Positions 8,663 through 17,501 of a stretch of DNA of 64,000 nt are shown here, piece after piece (the first letter of the stretch is position 1; each line of letters starts with the position of its first letter). Source of the stretch: CAILKP01 sp038231815 (lineage in GTDB: Bacteria > Planctomycetota > Phycisphaerae > Phycisphaerales > UBA1924); assembly GCA_038231815.1 (NCBI GenBank), contig JBBRKQ010000005.1, positions 1 to 64,000 on the forward strand, written 5' to 3'. The position numbers and the translations under genes are program-made. A model generated the notes under the pieces. It searched no databases. It was not told the origin of the DNA and was given only the letters and a program-made list of their open reading frames with translations.

Positions 8663-9652
8663 ATGGGTGCCAACCTTATGGCACGAATCGCTGGTTGGAG
8701 AGCAAGTAACGACGTACCCTCAGGCCCATTCTCGGACCCGAGTGACAGGACCAATCGCACCGTGGAGACGTTCAAACAAGGTGAAACTGTGGAGGGCTAC
8801 CGCATCATCAATGAGGTGGGCCGCGGTGCCGCATCGATAATTTATGCGGTGCAAGACCCCAAGAGCAAGCAAGTCTGGGCGATGAAGCATGTGATCAAGG
8901 AGGCCGAGAAGGACGAGCGCTTTATTGAGCAGGCGGAGTATGAGTATCAGATCGGCGTGAAGCTGCAGCACCCGTGCCTTCGCCGGATTGAGCGGCTGAT
9001 TACCAAGAAGCCGGGCTTCTTGAGCAAGCCCAACGAAATTTTCATGATCATGGAGCTGGTGGATGGGCAATCTGTTGAGAGCCGGCGGCCCGAGTTTTTG
9101 CACCAGGCGCTCGACATCTTTGAGAAGGTTGCCAGGGCGCTCGCGTACATGCATGACAAGGGGTTCATTCACGCGGACATGAAGCCCAACAACATCATGG
9201 TTGATTCTCAGGGCACTGTGAAAGTTATTGACCTTGGGCAGTCGTGCGCAGTCGGAACGGTGAAGAAGCGGATTCAGGGCACCCCGGACTACATCGCGCC
9301 CGAGCAGGTGCATCGCCGGCCGATAACCGCCAAGACCGACATCTACAACTTGGGCGCGACGATGTACTGGGCGTTTACAAACAAGTTCGTGCCGACGGCC
9401 CTGGGCCGGGGTGACTCGCTGATGGGCCAGATTGATGACACGCTGCTGGAGAAGCCCAAGCGGCTGATTGAACTCAATAAACGCATCCCCGAGATTATTG
9501 ATAATCTGGTGATGAGCTGCGTTGAAGTTGAGCCCGCCCGCCGCCCGGACACCATGGCGGCCGTGGCCGACCGGCTAAACCTGATCCGGGCCAAGATTTT
9601 GGCTGAAATGGAACTCCGCAAGAGCGGCTCGTTTCGGCGTGTTGATGATTGA
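8663..9652 (+). CDS. serine/threonine protein kinase (Hanks type)
   Basis: A 329-residue cytoplasmic kinase with no transmembrane segment or sensor domain. Motifs: Gly loop EVGRGAAS (51-58), ATP-anchoring Lys75 in AMKHV, catalytic loop HADMKPNN (170-177), DLG (190-192) in place of DFG, and APE (212-214). HAD instead of HRD makes it a non-RD kinase, so activation-loop phosphorylation may not be needed. An AGGAGG ribosome-binding site lies 10 bases before the chosen ATG. About 45 residues precede the kinase domain and about 20 follow it. Targets are unknown; the neighbours (amidase, SGNH hydrolase) do not identify them. Confidence 0.92.
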   Translation: MGANLMARIAGWRASNDVPSGPFSDPSDRTNRTVETFKQGETVEGYRIINEVGRGAASIIYAVQDPKSKQVWAMKHVIKEAEKDERFIEQAEYEYQIGVKLQHPCLRRIERLITKKPGFLSKPNEIFMIMELVDGQSVESRRPEFLHQALDIFEKVARALAYMHDKGFIHADMKPNNIMVDSQGTVKVIDLGQSCAVGTVKKRIQGTPDYIAPEQVHRRPITAKTDIYNLGATMYWAFTNKFVPTALGRGDSLMGQIDDTLLEKPKRLIELNKRIPEIIDNLVMSCVEVEPARRPDTMAAVADRLNLIRAKILAEMELRKSGSFRRVDD

Positions 9653-9942
9653 GGCGGGCTGGCCGCGGAGGCAGGCCATTGCACAAACAAAACGATCAAA
9701 CAACCCAAACCGCACAAGCGGCGCAGCGTTGTTGTGTTTGGACGCCACCAACGGATGGTCAGCGGCAGGGGGGTTCAGTTTGCGCAAATGTGCAAACATC
9801 ACTGGAGCGGCTTGGTGGTGACGGCGGCTAACCGTGACGCGATGAGCCCGGATGAAAATAGGGGCTTCAGGAGGAGGTCGCCGGCATTCTGAAGGCGACT
9901 GATCACACCAGTGTGAACACCACCTTTAAGAGTAAGTCCATC

Positions 9943-10242
9943 ATGAGTGAGGCCAGCGCCAGCCAGCTCGGCCGGACGACTGATGCTGCCAACAACACCG
10001 TTTCATTGGCCAATCTGGCTGAGGGCGACACGCTGCTGCGGGCCCAAGTACGGCAGCAGGTCACGGCGGATCAGCGCAATGGACTGCTGGACCTACTCAA
10101 GCCCATCAAGACCAACCAAACCGGGCGACGGGCTCTTCGCTGGCCGTATCATCCTTGTGCCTTTTACGGAGACTCTCCATGCAAGCGCGTTCGCCACATC
10201 GTTTTCGCTGTGCCCCGGTCACCTTCGTTGTTGCCTCGCTAG
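9943..10242 (+). CDS. possible small hypothetical protein overlapping the next gene
   Basis: A 99-codon frame starting MSEASASQLGRTTDAANN. The first ~65 residues have plausible composition (LLRAQVRQQVTADQRNGLLDLLK). The last third becomes Arg/Pro/Cys-rich and overlaps the start of the SGNH gene by 64 bases in another frame, so either it ends earlier through an unseen lesion or it is not a gene. An AGGAGGAGG stretch lies at 9870-9878, too far upstream to be its ribosome-binding site. Not similar to anything I know. Confidence 0.3.
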   Translation: MSEASASQLGRTTDAANNTVSLANLAEGDTLLRAQVRQQVTADQRNGLLDLLKPIKTNQTGRRALRWPYHPCAFYGDSPCKRVRHIVFAVPRSPSLLPR

Positions 10243-11123
10243 CTGCATCCATGCTCATGCCGCTGGCCAGTCTCGCACAGCCGGCTTCAACGCCAATTTC
10301 CGTGCCACCGAAGATCACTACGCCGCCGGCACCCAACACCCTGCCGGGCCCGGGGACTGAAGCACCAGCCAGCCAAGCGCCAGCTGCGGCCCCAGTAATG
10401 GTAAAGAACCAAGCTCTGCTGCTCCGTCCACCGGCGGCCAGCCAGCTTGGCCGCCATGAGAAGTTCAACGCGATCTCCAAAGAGGGCAAGGCGCAGATCG
10501 TGTTCCTGGGTGACTCCATCACGCAGGGCTGGGAAGGCGCGGGCTACAAAGCCTGGCAGGAGCATTTTGCCAGTCGCAATGCTGCAAACTTTGGCATCGG
10601 CGGTGATCAGACTGGGCACATTCTGTGGCGGCTGAACAACGGAAACTTTGACGGCCTCAAGCCCAAGCTGTTGGTGCTGATGATCGGCACTAACAACACC
10701 ACATCAAACCCCAAGCAGTCACCGCAGGACATTGCCGACGGCATCAAGGCGATTCTTGAGCGGCTCCAGATCAAATCTCCTGATACCAAGGTGCTGCTGC
10801 TGGGCATCTTCCCGCGTGGGGAGACCGCCGAGGATGCGAATCGCAAAAACAATGTTGCGATTAACTCACTGATTGAAAAGTTCGCCGACGGCGCCCGGGT
10901 GCATTACAAAGACATCTCGTCGAAACTCGTTGATGCCCAAGGCAAACTCAGCAAAGAGATTGCCCCCGACCTGCTGCACCTAAGCCCCGCCGGTTACGAC
11001 CGCTGGGCGGAGGCCATCGAGGCGGACATCGTCAAGCTTTCCGCAGATTCTGGTCACCACATCATCCCGCCAATCAACTCCCCCAAGATCACACCCGTGA
11101 ATCCCACCCCGGCGAAGAAGTAA
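10179..11123 (+). CDS. secreted SGNH/GDSL-family hydrolase
   Basis: A 314-residue esterase-like enzyme. The signal peptide (residues 1-34, ending SLA-QP) is followed by a Pro/Ala-rich linker to about 75. SGNH blocks: GDSITQGW (111-118, catalytic Ser113), GIGGD near 138, GTNN near 163 and DLLHLSPAGY near 278 (catalytic Asp/His). This set resembles the platelet-activating-factor acetylhydrolase subgroup common in planctomycetes; the natural substrate (acetylated sugar or lipid) is not predictable. ATG at 10179 was chosen over an upstream GTG because it begins the signal peptide and has GGAG 7 bases before it. Confidence 0.87.
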   Translation: MQARSPHRFRCAPVTFVVASLAASMLMPLASLAQPASTPISVPPKITTPPAPNTLPGPGTEAPASQAPAAAPVMVKNQALLLRPPAASQLGRHEKFNAISKEGKAQIVFLGDSITQGWEGAGYKAWQEHFASRNAANFGIGGDQTGHILWRLNNGNFDGLKPKLLVLMIGTNNTTSNPKQSPQDIADGIKAILERLQIKSPDTKVLLLGIFPRGETAEDANRKNNVAINSLIEKFADGARVHYKDISSKLVDAQGKLSKEIAPDLLHLSPAGYDRWAEAIEADIVKLSADSGHHIIPPINSPKITPVNPTPAKK

Positions 11124-11210
11124 TCGCGGAATAAGCGCCCCGCAGGGCTAGCGTTATCGGGCATGGATCGGCGACGCCGAATCGTTGATTCGTTCCTCAG
11201 TCGCTCATAT

Positions 11211-11247
11211 GAAACAAAGGCCGGCCCCACAGCGGGCCGGCCTTTTT
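11211..11247. terminator. bidirectional Rho-independent terminator
   Basis: Perfect 12-bp stem AAAGGCCGGCCC (11216-11227) / GGGCCGGCCTTT (11234-11245) with TTTTT on the plus side and an A-rich stretch on the other. It can serve the SGNH gene from the left and the 48-residue peptide gene from the right. Confidence 0.9.
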
Positions 11248-11272
11248 CTTGGTCATCGGTATCGAGCGGTGC

Positions 11273-11419
11273 TTAGCACATCGCCAGGAACGAGAGAACA
11301 GCCAGAATCACCACCCGCTGACGGAACACCGTCAGGCTGACCAGCGAGGCCATGTTGGCGGTCGTCGCCAGCGTCTCGGTCAGGTTCAGGGTCATCGTGG
11401 TGTTCATGAAAGTGTTCAT
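11273..11419 (-). CDS. 48-residue hydrophobic peptide gene (unannotated small ORF)
   Basis: An open frame of 48 codons below usual length cut-offs. The translation starts MNTFMNTTMTLNLTETLATT and ends VVILAVLSFLAMC. The C-terminal ~24 residues are hydrophobic with an RQR break, consistent with a small membrane-associated peptide ending in cysteine. Support: AGGAG 11 bases before the ATG, a stop only 26 bases before a strong terminator in the right orientation, and position divergent from a secreted protein gene. Function unknown. It could instead be a structured RNA that happens to be open. Confidence 0.55.
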   Translation of the reverse strand: MNTFMNTTMTLNLTETLATTANMASLVSLTVFRQRVVILAVLSFLAMC

Positions 11420-11704
11420 ATCTGTTGTAACTCCTGCGTTGCTGCAGGTCTATGTTCAACGGCCATGCCAGCACCCACTGCACCCTCTGTTTGCTCAAAA
11501 ACCGGTCCGGCTTCTCCGTGGGGCCACACTTTCTCGGTCCGCGGCACACCCGCTGATGCGCTGCGGCAACACATTGTGTTGCGTGGTGACACCGCAGGCA
11601 CACCCAAAGCGCATGGGCCCACGGCATACACCATACCCCATGGTGGCAATTGTGCAAGGATCCCAGACGGACCAAACCGCAAATCGTCGCGTAGTAGTGC
11701 GGTT

Positions 11705-13690
11705 ATGGGGCGATCTGTCCGCTACTTGCTCGCGGCAGCAGCAGCCGTTGGCTTCTGCCTGCTCGCATCACCGGCGGAAGCGCTCGCGCAGGTCAATAAG
11801 CCGATGCCAACGGTGTCGCGACCAAAGGATGCCGTCCAGACTCCGGGTGGCGTAACGCCAGCGCCCACAACTCCGGCCGCACCGGGGAGCCCATCAACAG
11901 GCGAGGCCATGGCACCATCACCGGACAGCGCGATGGAGGCGTACCGCCTCATCCGCAAGCAGTTTGATGAATGGGCAGTCGTCACGCTGCCAGTAGCGAC
12001 TAAACGCAGCGGCATCGCCTCGGCCGCGGCTGTGCAGGTACGAATTGACAACCAACTGCGGGGGCGGGGCAGCTTTGTTTCATTGTCTGCCGCGGGGGAC
12101 GATGTCATTGCGGTAGCCCATCGGGCGGCGATGGAGGCGTTCTCCGAAGCAGACAGGCGCATGCCGGTTGATCGTGATGCACTGCGCCGCGAGACGGTGG
12201 CCAGACTGGGGGCAACGGCAACAATTTCAATTGAGATTGCCGGGCCGACTACCCCGCTGAACGTGCAAAGCTACGCCCAGCTTGAGCGCACCGGCCTGGT
12301 GCGCCCGGGGCTTGATGCGATCATGGCGGTGTGCAACACCAAATCGGCAGCGCTGCTGCCGAGCCAGCAGATCATCGCCAACCTGACACCCGCGGAGGCA
12401 GCGCGGCAGCTTGTGGCAATTGTGACAGACAACCCGCAAATGGCGCTGGAGGATTTAGACAAGGTCATGAGCAAGCACGGTGTGCGGCTGTACAAAGCCG
12501 CGACAACGCACATTGCTGAGCATCCGCTGGTGTTTGGCCCGGCAGACCGGGCCGCACCGGCTGAATCCACCATCAGCAAGCCGATGTTCCTGACGCGTGG
12601 CGCCCGGCTTATTCCTCGCAGCGAACTCGACAGCGAAGCGGAACTGGTAGCGTTCGCCGATGCCATGGCGGGCAACCTGATCGCGCGGTTGCACCCGGCA
12701 TCCAAGCCACTAGGGCTGCGCGGCACGCACCTGCCGTGGCTGGGAACATTTGTGCCGGAAGTGGCCTCGCCCATTGAGCAAGCTCTGGCCGCGCACGCTT
12801 TGGCGAAATACTCGATCATGCTGTCACGGGTATCAACTGCTGGGGCAAACTCCCCGGCAACTGACTTGACAACCCGCACGGCAGGCACCGCTGCGGATGC
12901 CGCCACGCGCCTCTGGAGTGAGCTTGAGCAGGTTGATCCATCGGAGGCGCCCTTCGCGGCCGATGCCGAAACCGCCATTTCAATCCTGGCCTTACTGCCG
13001 AGGAACGCCGATGGGCTCACATCGCGGCTCAGCGCCATGTTGCAGCTGGCCGCTGGCGGACAGGTTGACTGGACCACTCGCCCCGCGCCGATTCAGGGGA
13101 TCGCCACACTGGCCGCACTGCGTGGGCTGTCGGGCAACGCACAGCTGCAAGGCCTGCGGCGGCAATTGTTTGCCTCAACCACGCCAGAAAAACTGCCGAA
13201 CTTGATGCCCTTTATGGCACTGGCCGAGCTTGAAGCCCACCCCGCTGGAAGGAACGGAACGGGCGGTAGCGAGCTGCCCGCTGCGACGCTGCTTCGCGAA
13301 ATGCGCACGCTGATTTGGAACAGCCAGATGGCGGCTGGCTCCGGCAACGGGCCGGACCTGGTGGGCGGGATTGTCTTTGGCACGGCCAGTGGGGGGTATC
13401 CCACATGGTCGGCTGCTGGCCCGCTCACGGCGATTGCGGCGATGATGGCCGATGAGCGCACGACAACCCGAGCAGAGCGCGGGGGCGAAATCGTGCGGAT
13501 GATCGAGGCACTGAGGTTTCAGCGGCAATTGATGATTGATTCGGACAGCACGTGGTGCTGTGTGAGTCCGAACCTGGCAATTGGTGCGATTCGCGCTGCC
13601 CCGTTTGATTGGCGCTGCCCGCCCGATGCAACGAGCATGACACTGCTGGCGGTGTGCGAGACGATTGAGGCGCTGCGGGCGATGAAATAG
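11705..13690 (+). CDS. large secreted protein of unknown function, possible AMMECR1-like segment
   Basis: A 661-residue protein with a clear signal peptide (residues 1-29, ending AEALA-Q), then a Pro/Thr-rich linker to about 75. Residues ~80-240 faintly follow the AMMECR1 pattern: VQVRIDNQLRGRGSF, AHRAAMEAFSEADRRMP, ISIEIAGPTTPL, RPGLDAIMAV and AALLPS. The remainder is Ala/Leu-rich and probably helical, ending with a Cys-containing stretch (DSTWCCVSPNLAIGAI). The open frame extends upstream to 11249, but that part is antisense to the 48-residue peptide and not protein-like, so I start at the ATG of the signal peptide. The AMMECR1 relation is tentative. Confidence 0.75.
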   Translation: MGRSVRYLLAAAAAVGFCLLASPAEALAQVNKPMPTVSRPKDAVQTPGGVTPAPTTPAAPGSPSTGEAMAPSPDSAMEAYRLIRKQFDEWAVVTLPVATKRSGIASAAAVQVRIDNQLRGRGSFVSLSAAGDDVIAVAHRAAMEAFSEADRRMPVDRDALRRETVARLGATATISIEIAGPTTPLNVQSYAQLERTGLVRPGLDAIMAVCNTKSAALLPSQQIIANLTPAEAARQLVAIVTDNPQMALEDLDKVMSKHGVRLYKAATTHIAEHPLVFGPADRAAPAESTISKPMFLTRGARLIPRSELDSEAELVAFADAMAGNLIARLHPASKPLGLRGTHLPWLGTFVPEVASPIEQALAAHALAKYSIMLSRVSTAGANSPATDLTTRTAGTAADAATRLWSELEQVDPSEAPFAADAETAISILALLPRNADGLTSRLSAMLQLAAGGQVDWTTRPAPIQGIATLAALRGLSGNAQLQGLRRQLFASTTPEKLPNLMPFMALAELEAHPAGRNGTGGSELPAATLLREMRTLIWNSQMAAGSGNGPDLVGGIVFGTASGGYPTWSAAGPLTAIAAMMADERTTTRAERGGEIVRMIEALRFQRQLMIDSDSTWCCVSPNLAIGAIRAAPFDWRCPPDATSMTLLAVCETIEALRAMK

Positions 13691-13713
13691 TTTAGAACCT
13701 GCCTTATCGGGGA

Positions 13714-14607
13714 CTACTTCGAGAAGCCGCTCATCCAAGTCCAGAGGCTGTCAGCGCCGGTGGCGCGGTAGGCGGTATCCCACGAGTTGTGATTTGCATC
13801 AGGCAGCAGGGTGAGCTTGGGTTTTGGACCCTTGACATTCACTCCCGGGCCGGCCGGGTCAGCATCTGCCCCGCCCGGTTTGCCCGTATCAGTTCGCGCG
13901 GCCTGAATTGCCGCGACCATTGCCTCACTTTGGGCGGGCGGCACTACATCGTCTTTGAGTCCGTGAAATGCCCAGATTGGCATCGCGGTGAGCTTGGCGG
14001 CGATTGGCGCGGGGTCGCCGTAGCCACAAATCGGTGCGATGGCGGCAAAACGGTCTGGCTTGTTTGCCGCGATAGCCCACGTGCCGGCACCGCCTTGTGA
14101 CAAGCCGGTGAGGTACACCCGATTCGGATTAACACGCTCGGTAGCCAAAGTCGAATCAAGACAAGCCATGACATAGCCCTGATCTTGCACCCACTGTCCA
14201 TCCCCAGCCTGCTTCTGGGGGGCGATGATCACGGCGGGCCAGCCGGCAGCGTTTAACTGTGCCGCCGCGACGAGCCCTTGGGCGGTTTGTTTGCTGCCCT
14301 CGGTGCCGCACTCGCCCCGGCCATGGAGGAACACGATAAGTGGCCAGCGTTTGGCAGCATTGGCCGGGTCAAAGTAGCCTGGGGGGTACCAGGTGGCCAA
14401 ATGGCGGGGCGCGCCGTTGTGGGTGTAGGGCCGGATAACCAGGAGCGGTTCATTGGTTTGCACTGGCATGGCCCCGGTGGTTGTGGATGTGGCCGCGGTC
14501 GAGGTGCCGGCATTTGGTGCTACCGGGGTACAACCTCCGGTCAGCAACGCCGCACCAGCAAGAGTAATGAAGGCAAATCGAGCGACAGATCGGGTGCGAT
14601 CGAGCAT
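13714..14607 (-). CDS. lipoprotein alpha/beta hydrolase (esterase / PHB-depolymerase-like)
   Basis: A 297-residue enzyme. The N-terminus MLDRTRSVARFAFITLAG leads to lipobox LTGGC, so it is probably anchored in the outer membrane or periplasm. Alpha/beta-hydrolase features: oxyanion region VFLHGRGECG, nucleophile elbow GLSQGG, acid in FHGLKDDVVP, and catalytic His in DANHNSWD near the C-terminus. This resembles the esterase D/PHB-depolymerase-like peptidase group found in planctomycetes. The upstream in-frame extension (to 14751) is rejected because the lipoprotein signal begins at 14607. It converges with the preceding gene, with a 23-bp gap. Confidence 0.87.
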   Translation of the reverse strand: MLDRTRSVARFAFITLAGAALLTGGCTPVAPNAGTSTAATSTTTGAMPVQTNEPLLVIRPYTHNGAPRHLATWYPPGYFDPANAAKRWPLIVFLHGRGECGTEGSKQTAQGLVAAAQLNAAGWPAVIIAPQKQAGDGQWVQDQGYVMACLDSTLATERVNPNRVYLTGLSQGGAGTWAIAANKPDRFAAIAPICGYGDPAPIAAKLTAMPIWAFHGLKDDVVPPAQSEAMVAAIQAARTDTGKPGGADADPAGPGVNVKGPKPKLTLLPDANHNSWDTAYRATGADSLWTWMSGFSK

Positions 14608-14865
14608 GGACCATCGTTGGCGGGTCAAGCTGGCAGGGCGAACGTTGCGAGCCAGCTGCGATTCGTTGCCGGGCCCACGGTTGGATAGACCCATAACACC
14701 ACTCGCGCGGAGTAACCGCTTTGGCTTGACTAATCCGCACCCGCCGCACACTCGCGTGACTGCACCGTGTGGTCCGAGTTGCCGATGAGAACGACCGTTG
14801 ACTCAATCGGCCACCTGGCTTTCGGGTACTGCCGATGTTGCCCAAGCGTTTTTGGAGATGCGACC

Positions 14866-15645
14866 GTGGATAAAGCCAGCCTTATCGGCTCGATCATGAT
14901 GTTCATCTGCTGTTTCGCCGTTTTCTGGATGGCCACGCACGGGCACCTGATTGCGCTGTGGTCAACGAAGGGCGCGATTATGGTGGTGGGTGGTACCATT
15001 GCCGTTTTGCTGATGGCGATGCCGATGGAGAAGCTGACGTGTGCGATGGGCTACACGAAGGTGTTTCTCTTTCACAAGGGCAAGAGCCCTCAGGAAGTTA
15101 TAAAGATCATGTCTGATTTGTCGGACAAGGCTCGCCGCGAGGGCATTTTGTCGCTGGAGGCCGAGGTGGGCCGCCTTGAGGACACGTTCTTGCAGTCGGG
15201 CATGAAGATGGCCATTGACGGTGTTGCTCCGGAGTCGATCGAGGCGACCTTGCGGCTTGAGGTGATGGCGATGCAGGAGCGGCACAAGGCGGGCAAGAAG
15301 TTCTTTGACCTGATCAAGGTGTACGGCCCGGGTATTGCCTTGACCGCAACACTGATCGGCCAGATCGGTATGTTCTCGGCGCTGGGTGGCTCGATTGAGA
15401 TCATGGGACAGATGCTCGCGACGGCGGTGGTAGCGACCATGTACGGAACCGTCATGGCCAACTGCATCGCAGGGCCGATGGGCGACAAGCTTGCCATGCG
15501 CTCGGCCGAGGAGATTCTGGTCCGCGAAATGGTGCTGCAGGGCATCCTCTCGATCCAGGGTGGAGACAACCCCCGCGTGACGATGGACCGCATGCTCGCG
15601 TTCATCCCATCGGTGAGCCGCGCGATCTATCAGAAGGCGGCGTAA
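14866..15645 (+). CDS. MotA/TolQ/ExbB-family proton channel protein (MotA-like)
   Basis: A 259-residue inner-membrane stator protein. TM1 near 5-22 (IGSIMMFICCFAVFWMA), TM2 near 35-55, a cytoplasmic loop with conserved acidic residues, then TM3/TM4 in KVYGPGIALTATLIGQIG and GQMLATAVVATMYGTVMAN followed by GPMGDKLAMRSAEE, as in MotA. The start is GTG at 14866 with GGAG 9 bases before; the longer frame from 14767 is not MotA-like. It precedes the MotB-like gene by 128 bp. No other flagellar gene is in the window, so flagellar use is inference; a related proton-driven complex is possible. Confidence 0.85.
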   Translation: MDKASLIGSIMMFICCFAVFWMATHGHLIALWSTKGAIMVVGGTIAVLLMAMPMEKLTCAMGYTKVFLFHKGKSPQEVIKIMSDLSDKARREGILSLEAEVGRLEDTFLQSGMKMAIDGVAPESIEATLRLEVMAMQERHKAGKKFFDLIKVYGPGIALTATLIGQIGMFSALGGSIEIMGQMLATAVVATMYGTVMANCIAGPMGDKLAMRSAEEILVREMVLQGILSIQGGDNPRVTMDRMLAFIPSVSRAIYQKAA

Positions 15646-15773
15646 GGCCGCAGCAAATTGCTGACTCGTATTTGCCATCACACCGTAGCGAAACGTTCTG
15701 TCCCAAACTTGCGCCGGCGCACGCCCGACCACGCCCGACCACCCCCCTAATCACCCCCTAGACCCGCACGACC

Positions 15774-16604
15774 ATGGCTGATGAACACGAACATTCTGAA
15801 GCGCACGGTGAAGAGGGTGGCGGCCATGAAAAGGGCGGCCACAAAAAGGGTGGCCATGGCGGTCACGGCAAGCATGAGGAGCACGAAGAGGGTGTGCCCG
15901 AGTGGATGATTTCCTTCGCCGACAACGCCCTGCTGCAGATGGGCGTGTTTGTGATCATGTTCGCCATGAACGTGGGGCCTAAGGCCAAAGGCCCAACCGC
16001 CGAGGGTCCCGAGGCCGGGGTTTCGCCCGGCATGGCCGACACCGCAATCGCCTTCCGCGAGGCTTTCAACAACCCGCTGGACATGAGCTCAAAGGCCTCC
16101 AACGACCAGCCGCTTATCAAACGCAAACTCCAGCTCAAGGAGCAGGGCGAGGCCCAAGAAAAAGGCGTCAAGGGCGAGAAGCAGAACGTGCAGGCCACGC
16201 GGCCGACAGGGTTCTCAAACATCACCGCCACCGTCACGTTTGAGCAAGGCTCGGCACAGGTTTCGAGCTATGCCAAAACAGTTCTGGCCGATGCGGCCAA
16301 GAAGCTCAAAGGCCAGCGCTGGATTATCGAAATCCGTGGCAACTGCTCATCAATCGAAGCGACCGACGGCCGCGAAGCCGCGTACAAACTCAGCTTTGAA
16401 CGGGCGATGGCCACCGCGGCCGCTCTTGCAGAGGCCGGTGTGAATTGGAACCAGTTCCGCATCAGCGCTGCCGGTGATGCGAGCCGGATTACGGCTCTGG
16501 CGTTTGACTCTGCTGCGCACCGCACCAATCAGCGGGTTGAGCTGATCGTCACCAATGATGCGCTGCCGGCCGATCCGTATACGAAAGAACCCGGCAAGGA
16601 ATGA
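15774..16604 (+). CDS. MotB-like protein with OmpA C-terminal domain and His-rich N-terminus
   Basis: A 276-residue stator partner. The first ~40 residues are strongly His/Gly/Glu/Lys-rich. One TM (residues ~43-64, PEWMISFADNALLQMGVFVI) holds the Asp that in MotB carries protons. A plug-like stretch (about 85-105) follows, and then an OmpA-type peptidoglycan-binding domain (about 145-265: VTFEQGSAQVSS, LSFERAMATAAAL, RTNQRVELIV). It would anchor the complex to murein. The TM lacks the usual FADLMTLL...FF signature apart from FAD, so it is a divergent family member. Paired with the upstream MotA-like gene. Confidence 0.85.
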   Translation: MADEHEHSEAHGEEGGGHEKGGHKKGGHGGHGKHEEHEEGVPEWMISFADNALLQMGVFVIMFAMNVGPKAKGPTAEGPEAGVSPGMADTAIAFREAFNNPLDMSSKASNDQPLIKRKLQLKEQGEAQEKGVKGEKQNVQATRPTGFSNITATVTFEQGSAQVSSYAKTVLADAAKKLKGQRWIIEIRGNCSSIEATDGREAAYKLSFERAMATAAALAEAGVNWNQFRISAAGDASRITALAFDSAAHRTNQRVELIVTNDALPADPYTKEPGKE

Positions 16605-16617
16605 CCGGTGCCGCTGG

Positions 16618-17337
16618 TTACCGCGACACCTTCATTGCATCGATCAGGCTCTTGAGCATCGGCTCGGCATCTTTAACCGCATCCGCGGGGCCGGTCATGC
16701 GAATCTGCACCGGACCGGGAGCGTTCTCAAAGATGATTCCAACAAACCGAGTACCAGCCGCGGCGGGCGCCGCAGCGCCGGTACGGTCCATGCCGGCGTA
16801 GCTGCCCTCCATGCTTACCGTATGAACGGTCACACCGGAGACTATGGCTTTGTCCTGCTTGAACTTGTTGTCACTTGGGCTGCTTGCGCCCTGCACCTGA
16901 CTGCGCCACCGCTCGATGTTGCCCTCAACAGTGCCGCCGGAGGTGAAGAACGCCACACCTACTCCACCGGGAGCCGTGAACTCCGCAGCGCGAAAGGTGC
17001 TGCCGGGCCCGCGCTGCCAACCCTTGGGGGCGGTGAAGGTAATGCCTGAAACCAGGAATGTGGCCCCGGAATCCATGTTTGCCGCGGCGGCCTCTCCTGC
17101 TTTGCCGCCAACTTGGTCAGCCAAGGCACCCATGGCGGCCTGCTGGCCATCAATCTGGGCTTTGGTTTCGCGGGCCATTTTGGCGGTTTTGCCCAGCAAG
17201 CTATTGGGGTTGTCCTGCCCAACCGGCGGGCCAGCGGGAACAGGTGCGGCTTTTTTCTCGCAGCCAGCCAGACCCATCGCAACCAGCGATCCGAGGCCAA
17301 CAATAAGAACCGAAGCAGCAAGAGGTGTCTTGTCCAT
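16618..17337 (-). CDS. lipoprotein of unknown function
   Basis: A 239-residue exported protein. Signal peptide with lipobox VAMGLAGC (Cys at residue 26), then a low-complexity region to about 90. The C-terminal domain (ITFTAPKGWQRGPGSTFRAA, ending ADAVKDAEPMLKSLIDAMKV) resembles small beta-sandwich domains of the PsbP/DUF1795 kind, a weak impression only. It converges with the MotB-like gene with 13 bp between the stops. Confidence 0.7.
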   Translation of the reverse strand: MDKTPLAASVLIVGLGSLVAMGLAGCEKKAAPVPAGPPVGQDNPNSLLGKTAKMARETKAQIDGQQAAMGALADQVGGKAGEAAAANMDSGATFLVSGITFTAPKGWQRGPGSTFRAAEFTAPGGVGVAFFTSGGTVEGNIERWRSQVQGASSPSDNKFKQDKAIVSGVTVHTVSMEGSYAGMDRTGAAAPAAAGTRFVGIIFENAPGPVQIRMTGPADAVKDAEPMLKSLIDAMKVSR

Positions 17338-17501
17338 ACCCTAATGCTACGCCGCAGAGGTCGATGATCCGATACATCCATTGGGATGCTTTACACAACG
17401 GTTCACAGTAAAGCAGCAACGCCGCTGAGCACCAAATTGCGGCTTCAGGCTACCACGCTCCCGTCATTTCACGGCTTACCGCACGAATTCCGAGGTTCCT
17501 T

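Noticed and set aside
14866..16604. Zorya-type defence system built on the MotAB pair
   Set aside because: ZorA normally has a long cytoplasmic tail and is followed by ZorC/ZorD or ZorE; none is present, and the MotA-like protein has ordinary length.
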